DNA of 64,000 nt from Streptomyces africanus (GTDB taxonomy: Bacteria; Actinomycetota; Actinomycetes; Streptomycetales; Streptomycetaceae): assembly GCF_002150735.1 (NCBI RefSeq), contig NZ_MUKA01000058.1, positions 28,744 to 92,743 on the forward strand. Direction: 5' to 3'. This document shows, piece after piece, positions 39,502-47,538 of the stretch (position 1 is its first letter; every line of letters begins with the position of its first letter). Under the pieces are notes generated by a model. That model ran no database searches. It was not told the origin of the DNA and was given only the letters and a program-made list of their open reading frames with translations. The position numbers were made by a program, and so were the translations under genes.

Positions 39502-39711
39502 GTGACGACTGCACAGGACCGTATCAGCGACCCCGGTTTCACCAGCGCGATGAGCGCGACCGACGCCGCGATAGCCGAGCTGATCGGCGAGGGTGTGTCG
39601 GTGGACCGCGCCGTCGTCATCGTGCAGCGGGTCTACAGCGCCGGCCGCGACCGGGGCCTGCACCTCGGCCTGCGGCGCCTCACCGCCGACGAGCCGGCCG
39701 TCACGTCCTGA
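39502..39711 (+). CDS. Helical hypothetical protein, 69 aa
   Basis: GTG start after GGGGAGGACCGACC. AIAELIGEGVSVDRAVVIVQ is a compact helical hairpin. A TATGAT hexamer at 39459-39464 lies upstream. No family recognised. Confidence 0.6.
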   Translation: MTTAQDRISDPGFTSAMSATDAAIAELIGEGVSVDRAVVIVQRVYSAGRDRGLHLGLRRLTADEPAVTS

Positions 39712-39744
39712 CCCGTACGACGATCAAGGAACGAGGAACCGACC

Positions 39745-40434
39745 GTGAGCAACCTGGACATCCACTCTGAGAAGCGCGGGGAGTGGCACGTCGTCACCGT
39801 GCCCGCCGGCATCCGCGTCACCGTCTACTCACTGCCCAACAAGAAGGCGGCGGTCGCTGCCCGGGACGCCATCGCGGCCGGGGTGCCGGACTTCCCGTGG
39901 GGCGTCGACAAGGACGGCCTCAAGGCCGCCGTGGGCGCCTTCGTGGAGTCCCAGGGCATGCCGCTGGGCGAGGCCGTGACGCGGGCCCTGGCGGCTGTGC
40001 CCGCCGCCGACCCGGGCGGCTGGAACCGGATCAGCATCGAGTCCATGGACGCCTCGCGGGCGGCCCACCGGGCGTTCATCGAACGGGAGAACGCCGACGG
40101 GTACACCGAGCTGGTGAAGGTCAGCGACATCGAGACCGGCGACGAGATCAGTTTCAAGTACACCGTCACCCGGACCCGGTACGGCTTCACCGGCATGGCC
40201 CCGCTCGGCAAGGGCCCCGGGTCCGCCCGTACGGTCGTCGTGCGTGCCACCGTGACCGGCGAGGGCCGGGTGATGACCCGGTCCGGCAACAACTACGACG
40301 AGGGCGTGTCCGGCCTGCGCTTCCCGCTCACAGACGCGACGTGGACCGACGAGAACGGCAGCTCCGGCCCGCTGGAGGCGGCGGTCACTGTGGACTGGCT
40401 GGCCGGGGTCCGGCGCCGGCCGCGCAAGGGGTGA
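39745..40434 (+). CDS. Hypothetical protein, 229 aa
   Basis: Two-domain look: residues 1-95 alpha/beta (EWHVVTVPAGIRVTVYSLPN), the rest beta-rich with conserved Gly/Tyr (DEISFKYTVTRTRYGFTGMA). Leader GATCAAGGAACGAGGAACCG. The beta-rich part might be an OB or SH3 fold; not recognised. Confidence 0.7.
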   Translation: MSNLDIHSEKRGEWHVVTVPAGIRVTVYSLPNKKAAVAARDAIAAGVPDFPWGVDKDGLKAAVGAFVESQGMPLGEAVTRALAAVPAADPGGWNRISIESMDASRAAHRAFIERENADGYTELVKVSDIETGDEISFKYTVTRTRYGFTGMAPLGKGPGSARTVVVRATVTGEGRVMTRSGNNYDEGVSGLRFPLTDATWTDENGSSGPLEAAVTVDWLAGVRRRPRKG

Positions 40435-40445
40435 CGGAGAATCCG

Positions 40446-40492
40446 AGCCCCGGGGTTGTGCTCCCCGGGGCTTTCTGATTTAATTAAATCAG
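40446..40492 (+). promoter_or_regulatory. Overlapping terminator-promoter unit
   Basis: AGCCCCGGGG/CCCCGGGGCT hairpin (40446-40472) holds the -35 TTGTGC (40456-40461); 17 bp later TTTAAT (40479-40484) sits in the perfect 18-bp palindrome CTGATTTAATTAAATCAG (40475-40492). Confidence 0.8.
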
Positions 40493-40528
40493 TGGCCGGA
40501 CGGACCGGCCGGAAACGAGGAACCGACC

Positions 40529-40771
40529 ATGACTCAGTACCGCGTCAACTTCGCCCGCATCGGCCAGGACTTCAACGTGGCGCCGTTCGTCACCGAGGCG
40601 GAGGACCGGACGGAGCTGGAGCTGAACATCGGCGAGTACGTCAACAGCAGCCGCACCGCCCAGCTCAACCGCGAAGTCATCGGCGGAGGTCTGGACGACA
40701 ACGGACTCGGCGGGCGCCTGTTTGGCGAGTCGGGCGAGGACTACGGCACCTTCACCGTCATCAGCCTCTGA
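40529..40771 (+). CDS. Hypothetical protein, 80 aa
   Basis: MTQYRVNFARIGQDFNVAPF, a small alpha/beta protein with an acidic middle. GAAACGAGGAACCG leader. Not recognised. Confidence 0.65.
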   Translation: MTQYRVNFARIGQDFNVAPFVTEAEDRTELELNIGEYVNSSRTAQLNREVIGGGLDDNGLGGRLFGESGEDYGTFTVISL

Positions 40772-40864
40772 CCTGAGCACCGCTCGGGTCTACGGTCCGG
40801 ACACTCCGGCCCGCAGACCCTGTGAGACAGCTCAGCCCAGGATCACAGAAACGAGGAACCGACC

Positions 40865-41485
40865 ATGAGCAAAGGCGGAGGCCACAGCAAGGGCCAGACG
40901 ATGCCGTACGCCGTGGTGTACGCGTGGGACGGCGGCAAGCCGGCCCGGAACGCGAAGTGGAGCCTCGGCGCGGCCGAGGCAGCCATGCTCGACACGCTGC
41001 GCGCCTCGAACGCACGCGGCGGAAAGCTGGAGATCCGGATCATTGACCGGGCGACCGACGAGACCGTGGCCGAGCCGCAGCGCTGCGCCGTGTGCGGCGA
41101 CAACTGGGCCACCGAGGCGCGTGACTCCGGCCAGCCGACCGTGTGCCGCGACTGCGAGCACGACGTGGAGGACGGCCCGCAGCTCGACGCGAGCGACCGC
41201 GCTGCCTTCCGCAGCCTGGCCGCGCGAGCCGGCCTGGTCAAAGCCCCGGCTGAGTCGGCGCCGCTCGTCGCGGCCCTCCAGGCTAGGAAGCTGCACCCCG
41301 TCGCGCAGCCGAACGGCACGGTGACCGTCACGGTGAACGGCATCGAATGGACGCTGGAGCCGGTCCCGCACGCGGTCACGGGCGAGCCGTGCGGCGTGTG
41401 GTCGGCCGTCGGTCCCGCCGGCTCGCGCGGCCAGTTCGTGGCGCTCAACGCGGCCGAGTTCGTCGCCCAGCGCCGCGTCCCGTAG
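40865..41485 (+). CDS. Hypothetical protein with zinc ribbon, 206 aa
   Basis: An alpha/beta start (PYAVVYAWDGGKPARNAKWS), CAVCGDNW ... CRDCEHDV at residues 77-100 as a zinc ribbon, then a beta-rich end. GAAACGAGGAACCG leader. No family recognised. Confidence 0.65.
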   Translation: MSKGGGHSKGQTMPYAVVYAWDGGKPARNAKWSLGAAEAAMLDTLRASNARGGKLEIRIIDRATDETVAEPQRCAVCGDNWATEARDSGQPTVCRDCEHDVEDGPQLDASDRAAFRSLAARAGLVKAPAESAPLVAALQARKLHPVAQPNGTVTVTVNGIEWTLEPVPHAVTGEPCGVWSAVGPAGSRGQFVALNAAEFVAQRRVP

Positions 41486-41524
41486 AACCCGTACATCCGA
41501 GACTGAGGAAACGAGGAACCGACC

Positions 41525-42109
41525 ATGACCCGGCAGACCGCCGCCCCGCTGGAACACACCAGCCTGAACCCGGCGTACCGCGAAGCATGGGGCCAGGTCC
41601 AGAACATCAAGGACGGGTCCCTGCTGCTGGACCCGTCGTACCAGCGCGGCAGCGTGTGGACGCTGGACCAGCGCATCGCGCTCGTGGAATCGTGGCTGCG
41701 CGGCCTGCCCGCCGGCGTCGTCATCCTCTCCAACCGGGGTACCAACCTCTGGCGCAGCGGCGACCCGTACGAGACTGGCCTGGGCATCTGGGCCGTGGTC
41801 GACGGCAAGCAGCGCCTGACCACCGCCATTCAGTGGTTCGCCGGCGAGTTCGCCGTCCCCGCCTCGTGGATGCCCGACGACTACGTGGCTGAGACCGAGG
41901 ACACCGACGACGGCCCGTACGTCCGGTTCACAGGCCTGACCCGGAAGGGCTCGATCTTCGTGAAGCGCCGGTGTGGGTTCATGGTTGCCGAGATCAGCGA
42001 CTGCGCGACCGAGGCTGATGAAGCCCGGTTCTACCTGCTCGTCAACGGCGGCGGCACGCAGCAGACCGAGGACGACATGGTCAACGCGGCCCGCGTCGCC
42101 GGGGCGTGA
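41525..42109 (+). CDS. DUF262-domain protein (GmrSD/ParB-like fold)
   Basis: 194 residues. LDPSYQRGSVWTLDQRIALV, GLPAGVVILS and AVVDGKQRLTTAIQWF are the DUF262 hallmarks; the DGxQR motif binds or hydrolyses nucleotide in related enzymes such as the GmrS part of type IV restriction systems. No HNH (DUF1524) nuclease half is seen. In a phage it may act in superinfection exclusion, or interact with modified DNA. Overlaps the next gene by GTGA. Confidence 0.85.
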   Translation: MTRQTAAPLEHTSLNPAYREAWGQVQNIKDGSLLLDPSYQRGSVWTLDQRIALVESWLRGLPAGVVILSNRGTNLWRSGDPYETGLGIWAVVDGKQRLTTAIQWFAGEFAVPASWMPDDYVAETEDTDDGPYVRFTGLTRKGSIFVKRRCGFMVAEISDCATEADEARFYLLVNGGGTQQTEDDMVNAARVAGA

Positions 42110-42288
42110 CCGCGATGGACGACGGCTGGCACTACGGCCCCGACGGCGAACCGGTGCGGGGCTTCCTGGAGGGCACGGCCTTCCAGCCGGACGACACCCG
42201 CGACCACATGGACGCGTGGGGCAGCGTGCACCCGGAGAACCTCAAGGACTGCGGCCCGTGCCGCAGCTCCGCAGCACTGACCGACTGA
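42106..42288 (+). CDS. Hypothetical protein, 60 aa
   Basis: GTG 42106 overlaps the DUF262 stop (ATG 42115 is possible). DDGWHYGPDGEPVRGFLEGT and a C-x2-C near the end. Coupled to DUF262; may be its partner. Confidence 0.55.
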   Translation: MTAMDDGWHYGPDGEPVRGFLEGTAFQPDDTRDHMDAWGSVHPENLKDCGPCRSSAALTD

Positions 42289-42310
42289 CCACGGAAGCGA
42301 GGAAGAGACG

Positions 42311-42559
42311 ATGAACCGAGCGACGCTCAAGGCCCTGGCCGAGATGGGGCCGGGCGACGACCGGCCCGGCGTCAAGGCCATCACGCGAGGTGACATCCGC
42401 GAGTGGGCCGAGGGCGACGGCGGCCTCCCGGCCGTGAGCGCCCGCCCGTTCGCCGCCTGGCTGGACGAGGAGGCGTTCTACGACTTCAACGAGGACGGCG
42501 ACAAGACCAACGAGGAAGTGCTGAAGGGCGCGCGGGCCCACTGGGTCGGCGGAGCGTGA
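42311..42559 (+). CDS. Hypothetical protein, 82 aa
   Basis: Mixed helix, acidic C-terminus (EEAFYDFNEDGDKTNEEVLK). Leader GACCACGGAAGCGAGGAAGAG. It precedes the second tRNA-like gene. Not recognised. Confidence 0.6.
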   Translation: MNRATLKALAEMGPGDDRPGVKAITRGDIREWAEGDGGLPAVSARPFAAWLDEEAFYDFNEDGDKTNEEVLKGARAHWVGGA

Positions 42560-42591
42560 CGGCCGGCCGGGAGCCGTGATCCCGGCAACGA

Positions 42592-42692
42592 GGGCCTATA
42601 GCTCAGTCAGGCAGAGCACCCGTAGAGCGCGAGCCTTGGTCGGTTCCCACGCGCTCCGGGAGACCCCGGTTCGAATCCGGGCGGGCCCGCCA
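42592..42692 (+). tRNA. tRNA-like gene with extended anticodon arm and encoded CCA
   Basis: Acceptor GGGCCTA/CGGGCCC (five Watson-Crick pairs, one G-U, one mismatch), U8-A9, D arm GCTC/GAGC, T arm CCCGG-TTCGAAT-CCGGG, discriminator G and encoded CCA (42690-42692). Between D and T arms are 47 nt. They fold as CCCG/CGGG, a TA bulge, and GAGCGCG/CGCGCTC with an 18-nt loop (42632-42649) that contains CCTTGGTC. A normal anticodon loop cannot be drawn. The loop is complementary to the GACCAAGG leader found before most genes here. Confidence 0.6.
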
Positions 42693-42728
42693 CCAACAGA
42701 CGACCGACGACCACGGAAGCGAGGAAGC

Positions 42729-43307
42729 GTGACCATCGACTTTCTGCCCGACGAGTACAGCCGGGTGACACAGACCACGGTGGTTGTCCCGGTGTCCGGC
42801 TGGGAGCCGCTCACCGACCCGTCCAACGGCTACGTCGTTCTCCCGTCCCGCGTGGAGATCACACTGCGGCTCGACGTGGGCACCCCGCGCGGGGACCGCA
42901 CTTCGGCGCACGTCGCCGTGGTCGGACCGCGACGGCTGAAGTCCGGGGCGGCTGGCCAGCCCATCATCGCCACCGGGTGGGAGAAGGCGCGCAACAAGGG
43001 CCCGCGTGGCTACGTCGCCCGGCCGGATCAGCTCACGGACCTGCTCGCCGAGAACCTGCCGGACGGCTGGGATCCGGCTCTGCTGGAGCTGCCGAAGCCC
43101 GTGCGGTACGGCGACACCGGCCACCGGATCCGCGCGCACGTCGTGAACGAGGAATGGGTAGCGCCGTACGCCGCCGAGGGCGTGGCCCTGTGCGGGGTCA
43201 CGCTCTACAAAATCCTGGGTCCGACGCCGGACGGTATCGCCGTCTGTGAGGAGTGCCTGGCCGTGCAGGCCGGACAGACCGACGACCACGGAAGCGAGGA
43301 ATCGTGA
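42729..43307 (+). CDS. Hypothetical protein, 192 aa
   Basis: GTG start after GGAAGCGAGGAAGC. A beta-rich N-terminus (TQTTVVVPVSGWEPLTD), a PDQLTDLLAENLPDGWDP helix and CGVTLYKI ... CEECLAV, two half metal sites. Overlaps the next gene by GTGA. Not recognised. Confidence 0.65.
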   Translation: MTIDFLPDEYSRVTQTTVVVPVSGWEPLTDPSNGYVVLPSRVEITLRLDVGTPRGDRTSAHVAVVGPRRLKSGAAGQPIIATGWEKARNKGPRGYVARPDQLTDLLAENLPDGWDPALLELPKPVRYGDTGHRIRAHVVNEEWVAPYAAEGVALCGVTLYKILGPTPDGIAVCEECLAVQAGQTDDHGSEES

Positions 43308-43897
43308 GCAACACACTGCCGGAGTGGTTAGTGGACTACGTGCTGAAGCGAGACCAGCAGCGGGCCGACGAGGTGAACGCCGTGCTCGCCGCCATGAGCG
43401 AGCGGGAGCGGCGACTGGTCCGTGAGGCCTCCGTCATGGGTTACGTCCACGGCCGCCAGCACCCGAAAGGTGCCGACCATCCGAAGGACAGCACCGTCGT
43501 GGCCAACGTGATCGGGGCGTGCCTGGCGAACGCTGATCTCTACCCGGTGACCAACGCCATCGCCGAGGCCGGCCCGCCCATCGCCTTGACGCCGTGCGTG
43601 CACGTGAAGTCTCTGCACGACACGGAGCACACCGGGCTGATCGTGGAGGGGTGCTCGTGGTGCGCCGGCCGCGAGCAGCTCAGGACGCCAGAGGACAGCA
43701 AGCCGCTGGTCCGTGTGACGTCCGGCGGGGTCCGGCCCATCGAGCTGAACTCCGCTGAGCGAGCGATGCTGCGCTACGCCCTGGAGCTGGTGGACGACCG
43801 GATCGCTTCCGAGGGTGACGAGTTCGCCGCCGTGGACCGTGCGGCCGTGGAGTCCCTGCGGCGCCTGGCCGGGACGGATGAGGGATCCGAGCGATGA
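43304..43897 (+). CDS. Hypothetical protein, 197 aa
   Basis: Helical N-terminus (QQRADEVNAVLAAMSERERR), a middle with CVHVKSLHDTEHTG and CSWCAG, and a helical C-terminus (ERAMLRYALELVDDRIASEG). Coupled by overlaps to both neighbours. Unknown function. Confidence 0.65.
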   Translation: MSNTLPEWLVDYVLKRDQQRADEVNAVLAAMSERERRLVREASVMGYVHGRQHPKGADHPKDSTVVANVIGACLANADLYPVTNAIAEAGPPIALTPCVHVKSLHDTEHTGLIVEGCSWCAGREQLRTPEDSKPLVRVTSGGVRPIELNSAERAMLRYALELVDDRIASEGDEFAAVDRAAVESLRRLAGTDEGSER

Positions 43898-44175
43898 CGG
43901 CCGCCCGGACCAAGTGGGCCGCTGCCGGGCACCTTCAGCAGGCAGCCGATCAGTTGCGGGAGCCCGACCCCAACCTGGACCCCGATCGGAAGTTCTACAC
44001 CGAGCCCCTCGGGGACTGGCTCGACAAGGCGGCCAACGAGCTGGCGTGGCTCGCCCCGTACCGCGAGCACGAGGGTGGTTACCACCCCTGGCGCACGGCT
44101 ACGCGGACCGCACACGGCGTTCTCGGCCTGCCTGACGCGGACGAGTGCGCCGTGTGTCACCCACCTCGTCGTTGA
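43894..44175 (+). CDS. Hypothetical protein, 93 aa
   Basis: Helical, rich in Trp/Tyr (FYTEPLGDWLDKAANELAWL), ends CAVCHPPRR. ATGA overlap with the previous gene; last gene of its cassette before the bidirectional terminator. Confidence 0.65.
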   Translation: MTAARTKWAAAGHLQQAADQLREPDPNLDPDRKFYTEPLGDWLDKAANELAWLAPYREHEGGYHPWRTATRTAHGVLGLPDADECAVCHPPRR

Positions 44176-44188
44176 CCCCGCCCAACGC

Positions 44189-44221
44189 GAGGCCCCGGAG
44201 CCCTCACGGCTCCGGGGCCTC
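44189..44221. terminator. Bidirectional terminator
   Basis: GAGGCCCCGGAGCC and GGCTCCGGGGCCTC, 14-bp perfect arms with a 5-nt loop, between converging genes. Confidence 0.85.
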
Positions 44222-44230
44222 GTCGTGCCG

Positions 44231-45043
44231 TCACGGCGTGAGGCGGCCGATCTTCGCGGCGATGGAGGCCACCTGCCGGGCCAGCTCCAGGCCGCGCTCC
44301 CGGTCGGCGGCCAGAGCGTCGGTGACGACCGTGCCGCGCAGGGCCTTGTGCGCGACGCGCAGCGCGGCCAGGCCCTGCTCCAGCCGGACGATGGCACGGG
44401 CCTGCTCGGGCGTGTGCTCCGTCGGCGGGTCGGTCGGTTCGTCCTCGGGCTCGCCGTCCGACTGGCTGGGGATGTAGCGCAGGCGCAAGGCCGCCGCCTT
44501 GAGCGTGGCCGCCGTGACCTTCGGCCCGGCCTGCTTCGCCGCGACGACGACCTCCCGCACGGCCTCCTCGCCGTGGGCGTCCAGGACCGGGCCGAGCATG
44601 CGGGCCTGTGACTCCACCGGCGGCGTGTCGAAAATTTTAGACATGACGAGCATGGCCGGGGCCGCGTCGATGAGCTGATAGGCCCGGCTACGGTCCATAT
44701 CCCACCGGCCGGCGATGTACTCGTCGAACGTCTCGTGGGACAGCTTGAACAGCCCCTCGTCGCGGATTGCGCGCAGAGCCGTCCCCGCCTCCACGACGAA
44801 CCGCGCACGCGCTGCCTTCAGCGACCGGCCAGCGGTCTCCTGAGCCTGGTCGATGGCCTGCTCGAACGCGGCCAGGCGTTCCTCGGCCGTGCCGGTGACG
44901 GCGGCCGGGTCGAGCGGCTTCGGGGCGAATGGGTCATCCCGCTCCACGGGCAGCAGGGGATTGATCGCGTCGTCATCTTCGGCTTTCGCCCGGTCACCCA
45001 GAAGCAGGCTGGTTCGGCTGACACGCTGAGCGGTAGGGCTCAC
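44231..45043 (-). CDS. parB: ParB-like partition protein
   Basis: 270 residues from GTG 45043. A helical stretch (QAIDQAQETAGRSLKAAR) is followed by a DNA-binding HTH (FDEYIAGRWDMDRSRAYQLI) and a conserved region (ESQARMLGPVLDAHGEEAVR) seen in plasmid and phage ParB-like proteins with this HTH. The 5' end overlaps parA by 4 bp. Codons for MSKIFDT carry the 23-bp near-palindrome found also at 30791. It should bind a centromere site and work with ParA to keep a low-copy replicon. The classic chromosomal ParB CTPase motifs are not evident, so it is a plasmid-type version. Confidence 0.75.
   Translation of the reverse strand: MSPTAQRVSRTSLLLGDRAKAEDDDAINPLLPVERDDPFAPKPLDPAAVTGTAEERLAAFEQAIDQAQETAGRSLKAARARFVVEAGTALRAIRDEGLFKLSHETFDEYIAGRWDMDRSRAYQLIDAAPAMLVMSKIFDTPPVESQARMLGPVLDAHGEEAVREVVVAAKQAGPKVTAATLKAAALRLRYIPSQSDGEPEDEPTDPPTEHTPEQARAIVRLEQGLAALRVAHKALRGTVVTDALAADRERGLELARQVASIAAKIGRLTP
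44623..44645. promoter_or_regulatory. parS-like near-palindrome, copy 2, inside parB
   Basis: Identical over 23 bp to 30791-30813; core TGTCGAAAATTTTAGACA at 44626-44643. It is kept in a coding region, which limits synonymous drift and suggests function. Confidence 0.55.
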
Positions 45044-45711
45044 CGGGTCACCTCCCGCAGGAGTTCGTCACCGAGCCGGGCCATGGGGCTGCCAGGCCGC
45101 ACGTCTGGCTTGGTACCGAAGGATTGGGCGTAGCTGCCTCGGCCGTCCTTGCGGGGGATCGTGGTGGTCAGTACCTGGAAGTTGTCGGCCACCAGGTCGT
45201 CCCGGGTCTCTTTGGTCGATGCCGTGTTGGGGTTCGGGTTGACCAGGGTGAGCAGGAACACCGTGCGCGGCGGGGTGAGGCCGAAGTCCCGCATCTGCTT
45301 GTACGCCCGCAGTACAGAACCTGCGCGCTCCATCTCCATCGGCGTCGGCGGCAGGGCGAATACGCACAGATCGATGTTGGCCAGGACAGCGAAGTGGGTG
45401 TTACCGCTGCGGCGGTCCCACGCCCCGGTGTCGATGAGGCAGAGTCCGTGTGGCGGGGTCAGCCGCCGTGCCTCCTCGCCGATCCTCGGTGCGGCCGGAG
45501 CGCGGTAGACCGGTGCGCCGATGTCCACCTTTTCGCTCCAGGTTAGAAGGCTCCCCTTCTCCTTCTCGCCGGGCTCGTCGGCGTCCTGGCCAATGGCCGG
45601 TACGCCGATGGACGCGTAGTAGGCGAGCACGTGCGCCCACGCTGTGGACTTGCCGCTGCCGCCCTTGCCGATGATGCCGATGCGCTTGCCCTCGGCCGGT
45701 AGTCGCGCCAT
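45040..45711 (-). CDS. parA: ParA-type partition ATPase
   Basis: 223 residues. KGGSGKSTAWAHVLAYY near residue 16 is the deviant Walker A (KGGxGKST), CLIDTGAWD near 93 is the Walker A'/B Asp region, and VFLLTLVNPNPNT is the Asn-containing base-binding part. ParA proteins form DNA-bound gradients that pull ParB-parS complexes apart. GGAACAGGGAG precedes the ATG. Together with the ParB-like gene it forms a two-gene operon transcribed against the surrounding accessory genes, as expected if it is expressed in the prophage state. Confidence 0.85.
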   Translation of the reverse strand: MARLPAEGKRIGIIGKGGSGKSTAWAHVLAYYASIGVPAIGQDADEPGEKEKGSLLTWSEKVDIGAPVYRAPAAPRIGEEARRLTPPHGLCLIDTGAWDRRSGNTHFAVLANIDLCVFALPPTPMEMERAGSVLRAYKQMRDFGLTPPRTVFLLTLVNPNPNTASTKETRDDLVADNFQVLTTTIPRKDGRGSYAQSFGTKPDVRPGSPMARLGDELLREVTR

Positions 45712-45795
45712 GCCGTATCTCCCTGTTCCTCGGTCGGTGGTCCGAGCCAGAGCGTAGCGACCGCCGGCCGGGCTGTGCCCGAAGGGTCGCGGGTA

Positions 45796-45831
45796 TTGCC
45801 CCGACCGGGGACCTATGATTTAATTAAGTCA
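45796..45831 (+). promoter_or_regulatory. Promoter with TTTAATTAA operator
   Basis: TTGCCC (45796-45801), 17 bp, TTTAAT (45819-45824), TGATTTAATTAAGTCA. Confidence 0.75.
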
Positions 45832-45871
45832 TCCCCGGCTGATCGGGGTCTGACCAAGGAATCGAGGAGCC

Positions 45872-46144
45872 ATGCGGACCACGTGGGCGAGCTGGACCCC
45901 AGGCGACATGCAGGAAGCCGCCGAGCTGGAGGGCTGGGTGGGCCTGACCGCGTTGAAGGTCCCCGAGCAGAAGTTGGTGGAGACGTTGCCGTACTACGGC
46001 GGACTCACGGACTACCAGGCCCACGTCACCGCCTGCGCCGACTGCCGCCGCGACGACCGTCCGGACTGCGCCGAGGGCGAGATGCTGCTGACCGTCTCCC
46101 GCATCGGCGTGGAGGAGCAGCACCGCCTCGCCGCATCCAACTGA
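45872..46144 (+). CDS. Hypothetical protein with Cys cluster, 90 aa
   Basis: Helical start (DMQEAAELEGWVGLTALK), then TACADCRRDDRPDC, a C-x2-C-x7-C group, and a helical end. Leader GACCAAGGAATCGAGGAG. Unknown. Confidence 0.65.
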   Translation: MRTTWASWTPGDMQEAAELEGWVGLTALKVPEQKLVETLPYYGGLTDYQAHVTACADCRRDDRPDCAEGEMLLTVSRIGVEEQHRLAASN

Positions 46145-46291
46145 CCGCACCGCCCCGGGGCCGTTCGGCCCCAACCCGCTCCCGTGGGATAACGGATGTC
46201 CGTCGGGCCCTCAACCCGGAAGTGCCGGATCGTGACCGGCCGGGAGCACGCCACCCCTCACCCGCATCGCTGACCAAGGAAAGCAGGGCAC

Positions 46292-46732
46292 ATGGACGCA
46301 CTCACGACACCTGGCAACGTCCGGGAGACCGCGTTGAGGATCACCCCGGCGGACGGCAAGCTGCTCATGACCGTGGTGGGCCCCTTCGCCGGTGGACACA
46401 GCGGCGTGCTGCTGTCGCCCGACTGGGTGCTCCCGCTCGCGGCGTGGTTCGCCGGCGAGGCGCAGCCGGTCGCTCTCGGGGACAGGCCGGGGACGCTGTA
46501 CAGCCGCCGCCTGGACGTGTCCGGCGATGAGTACTCCGTCGTCTGGAACACGCACACATGGGCCCGCCTGGACTGCCTGCTGCCGTTCGGTACCGCCCGC
46601 GTGCAGACCGGCCCACGCGGCAAGGCGTACGGCTCCACGGTGATGCTCTCGCCCGAGGCGCGGCAGGACGTCGCCGCGTGGCTGCGCCGGGCCGACGCCG
46701 AGGGCTGGACGCGGCGCGAACTGACGGCCTGA
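46292..46732 (+). CDS. Hypothetical protein, 146 aa
   Basis: Beta-rich (KLLMTVVGPFAGGHSGVLLS, EYSVVWNTHTWARLDCLLPF) with a helical end. Leader GACCAAGGAAAGCAGGGC. Not recognised. Confidence 0.65.
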   Translation: MDALTTPGNVRETALRITPADGKLLMTVVGPFAGGHSGVLLSPDWVLPLAAWFAGEAQPVALGDRPGTLYSRRLDVSGDEYSVVWNTHTWARLDCLLPFGTARVQTGPRGKAYGSTVMLSPEARQDVAAWLRRADAEGWTRRELTA

Positions 46733-46881
46733 GCTGGCCGTTCGGCGATCGCAGTACTCACTGGCACACTCCGTGCCCACGCCGTGGCTCACCCCCTGCC
46801 GGGTCACGGCCCTGGTGCCCCGTCCACCCCATGGGCGGGGCACCCGCAACTGGACCAAGGAACAAGGGGAGGCGGCCCGCC

Positions 46882-47394
46882 ATGGGCATAGATCACTCCG
46901 AGACGTACACGCCCCGGCAACCTGCTGGCGGACTCCTTCAGGACCCCGTCGCGGCCCTGCGCCGTATCGAGAAGCTGGAGACCGAGCGGCGCCGCGTGCG
47001 GCGCTCCCGGGACCGGTGCCGCGAGGGCTCGGACTACGCCCGAGAGCTGGACCAGCAACTCGTGGAGCTGGAGGAGCGGATAGAGCACTGGGGCAAGCTG
47101 CTCGCCCGCGCCGAGGCCGAGGGCTTCAAGGTCTGGACCCCTGCGGACTTCGCCAAGGGCGACTTCGTCCGGTACAGGGGCACGTGGTACGAGGTGCTGC
47201 GGGTCAACGCCAAGAGCCTGACCATCCCGCACGCTCCCGCTGTGGGACGGGACGTCGTTCTCGGGGGCGACGGCGGCCGGCTGGGCGGCGGGACGTGGAC
47301 GGCGCCGTACAGCGACGGCGTGACAGGACGGATGGGCCCCGAGGAGATGCACGCGTATCTGGCCGCCCGGGACGGCGGAGAGAACCGAGAGTGA
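46882..47394 (+). CDS. Coiled-coil protein with C-terminal SH3-like region
   Basis: 170 residues from ATG 46882; the frame is open upstream but lacks coding character. Residues 25-80 form a charged coiled coil (AALRRIEKLETERRRVRRSR, ELDQQLVELEERIEHWGKLL). Residues 85-160 (DFAKGDFVRYRGTWYEVLRV) resemble a small beta-barrel found after DUF3560-like regions in Streptomyces proteins. Function unknown. Confidence 0.65.
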   Translation: MGIDHSETYTPRQPAGGLLQDPVAALRRIEKLETERRRVRRSRDRCREGSDYARELDQQLVELEERIEHWGKLLARAEAEGFKVWTPADFAKGDFVRYRGTWYEVLRVNAKSLTIPHAPAVGRDVVLGGDGGRLGGGTWTAPYSDGVTGRMGPEEMHAYLAARDGGENRE

Positions 47395-47423
47395 AAGCGC
47401 TCCCCAGAGCTTAGGTGAGCTTT

Positions 47424-47484
47424 ATACCGGGTGACTGACCGGTATAGCGAGGGCCCTTCTCCGAACGCCCGGAGTGGGGCCCTC
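47424..47484 (+). terminator. Two successive hairpins
   Basis: ATACCGG/CCGGTAT (47424-47445) followed by GAGGGCCCTTCTCC / GGAGTGGGGCCCTC (47449-47484). Confidence 0.65.
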
Positions 47485-47538
47485 CGCGTTGCCCGCCGCA
47501 ACTCCGTTGTGAATATGCCGAGTTGGTACGTAGGCTCG

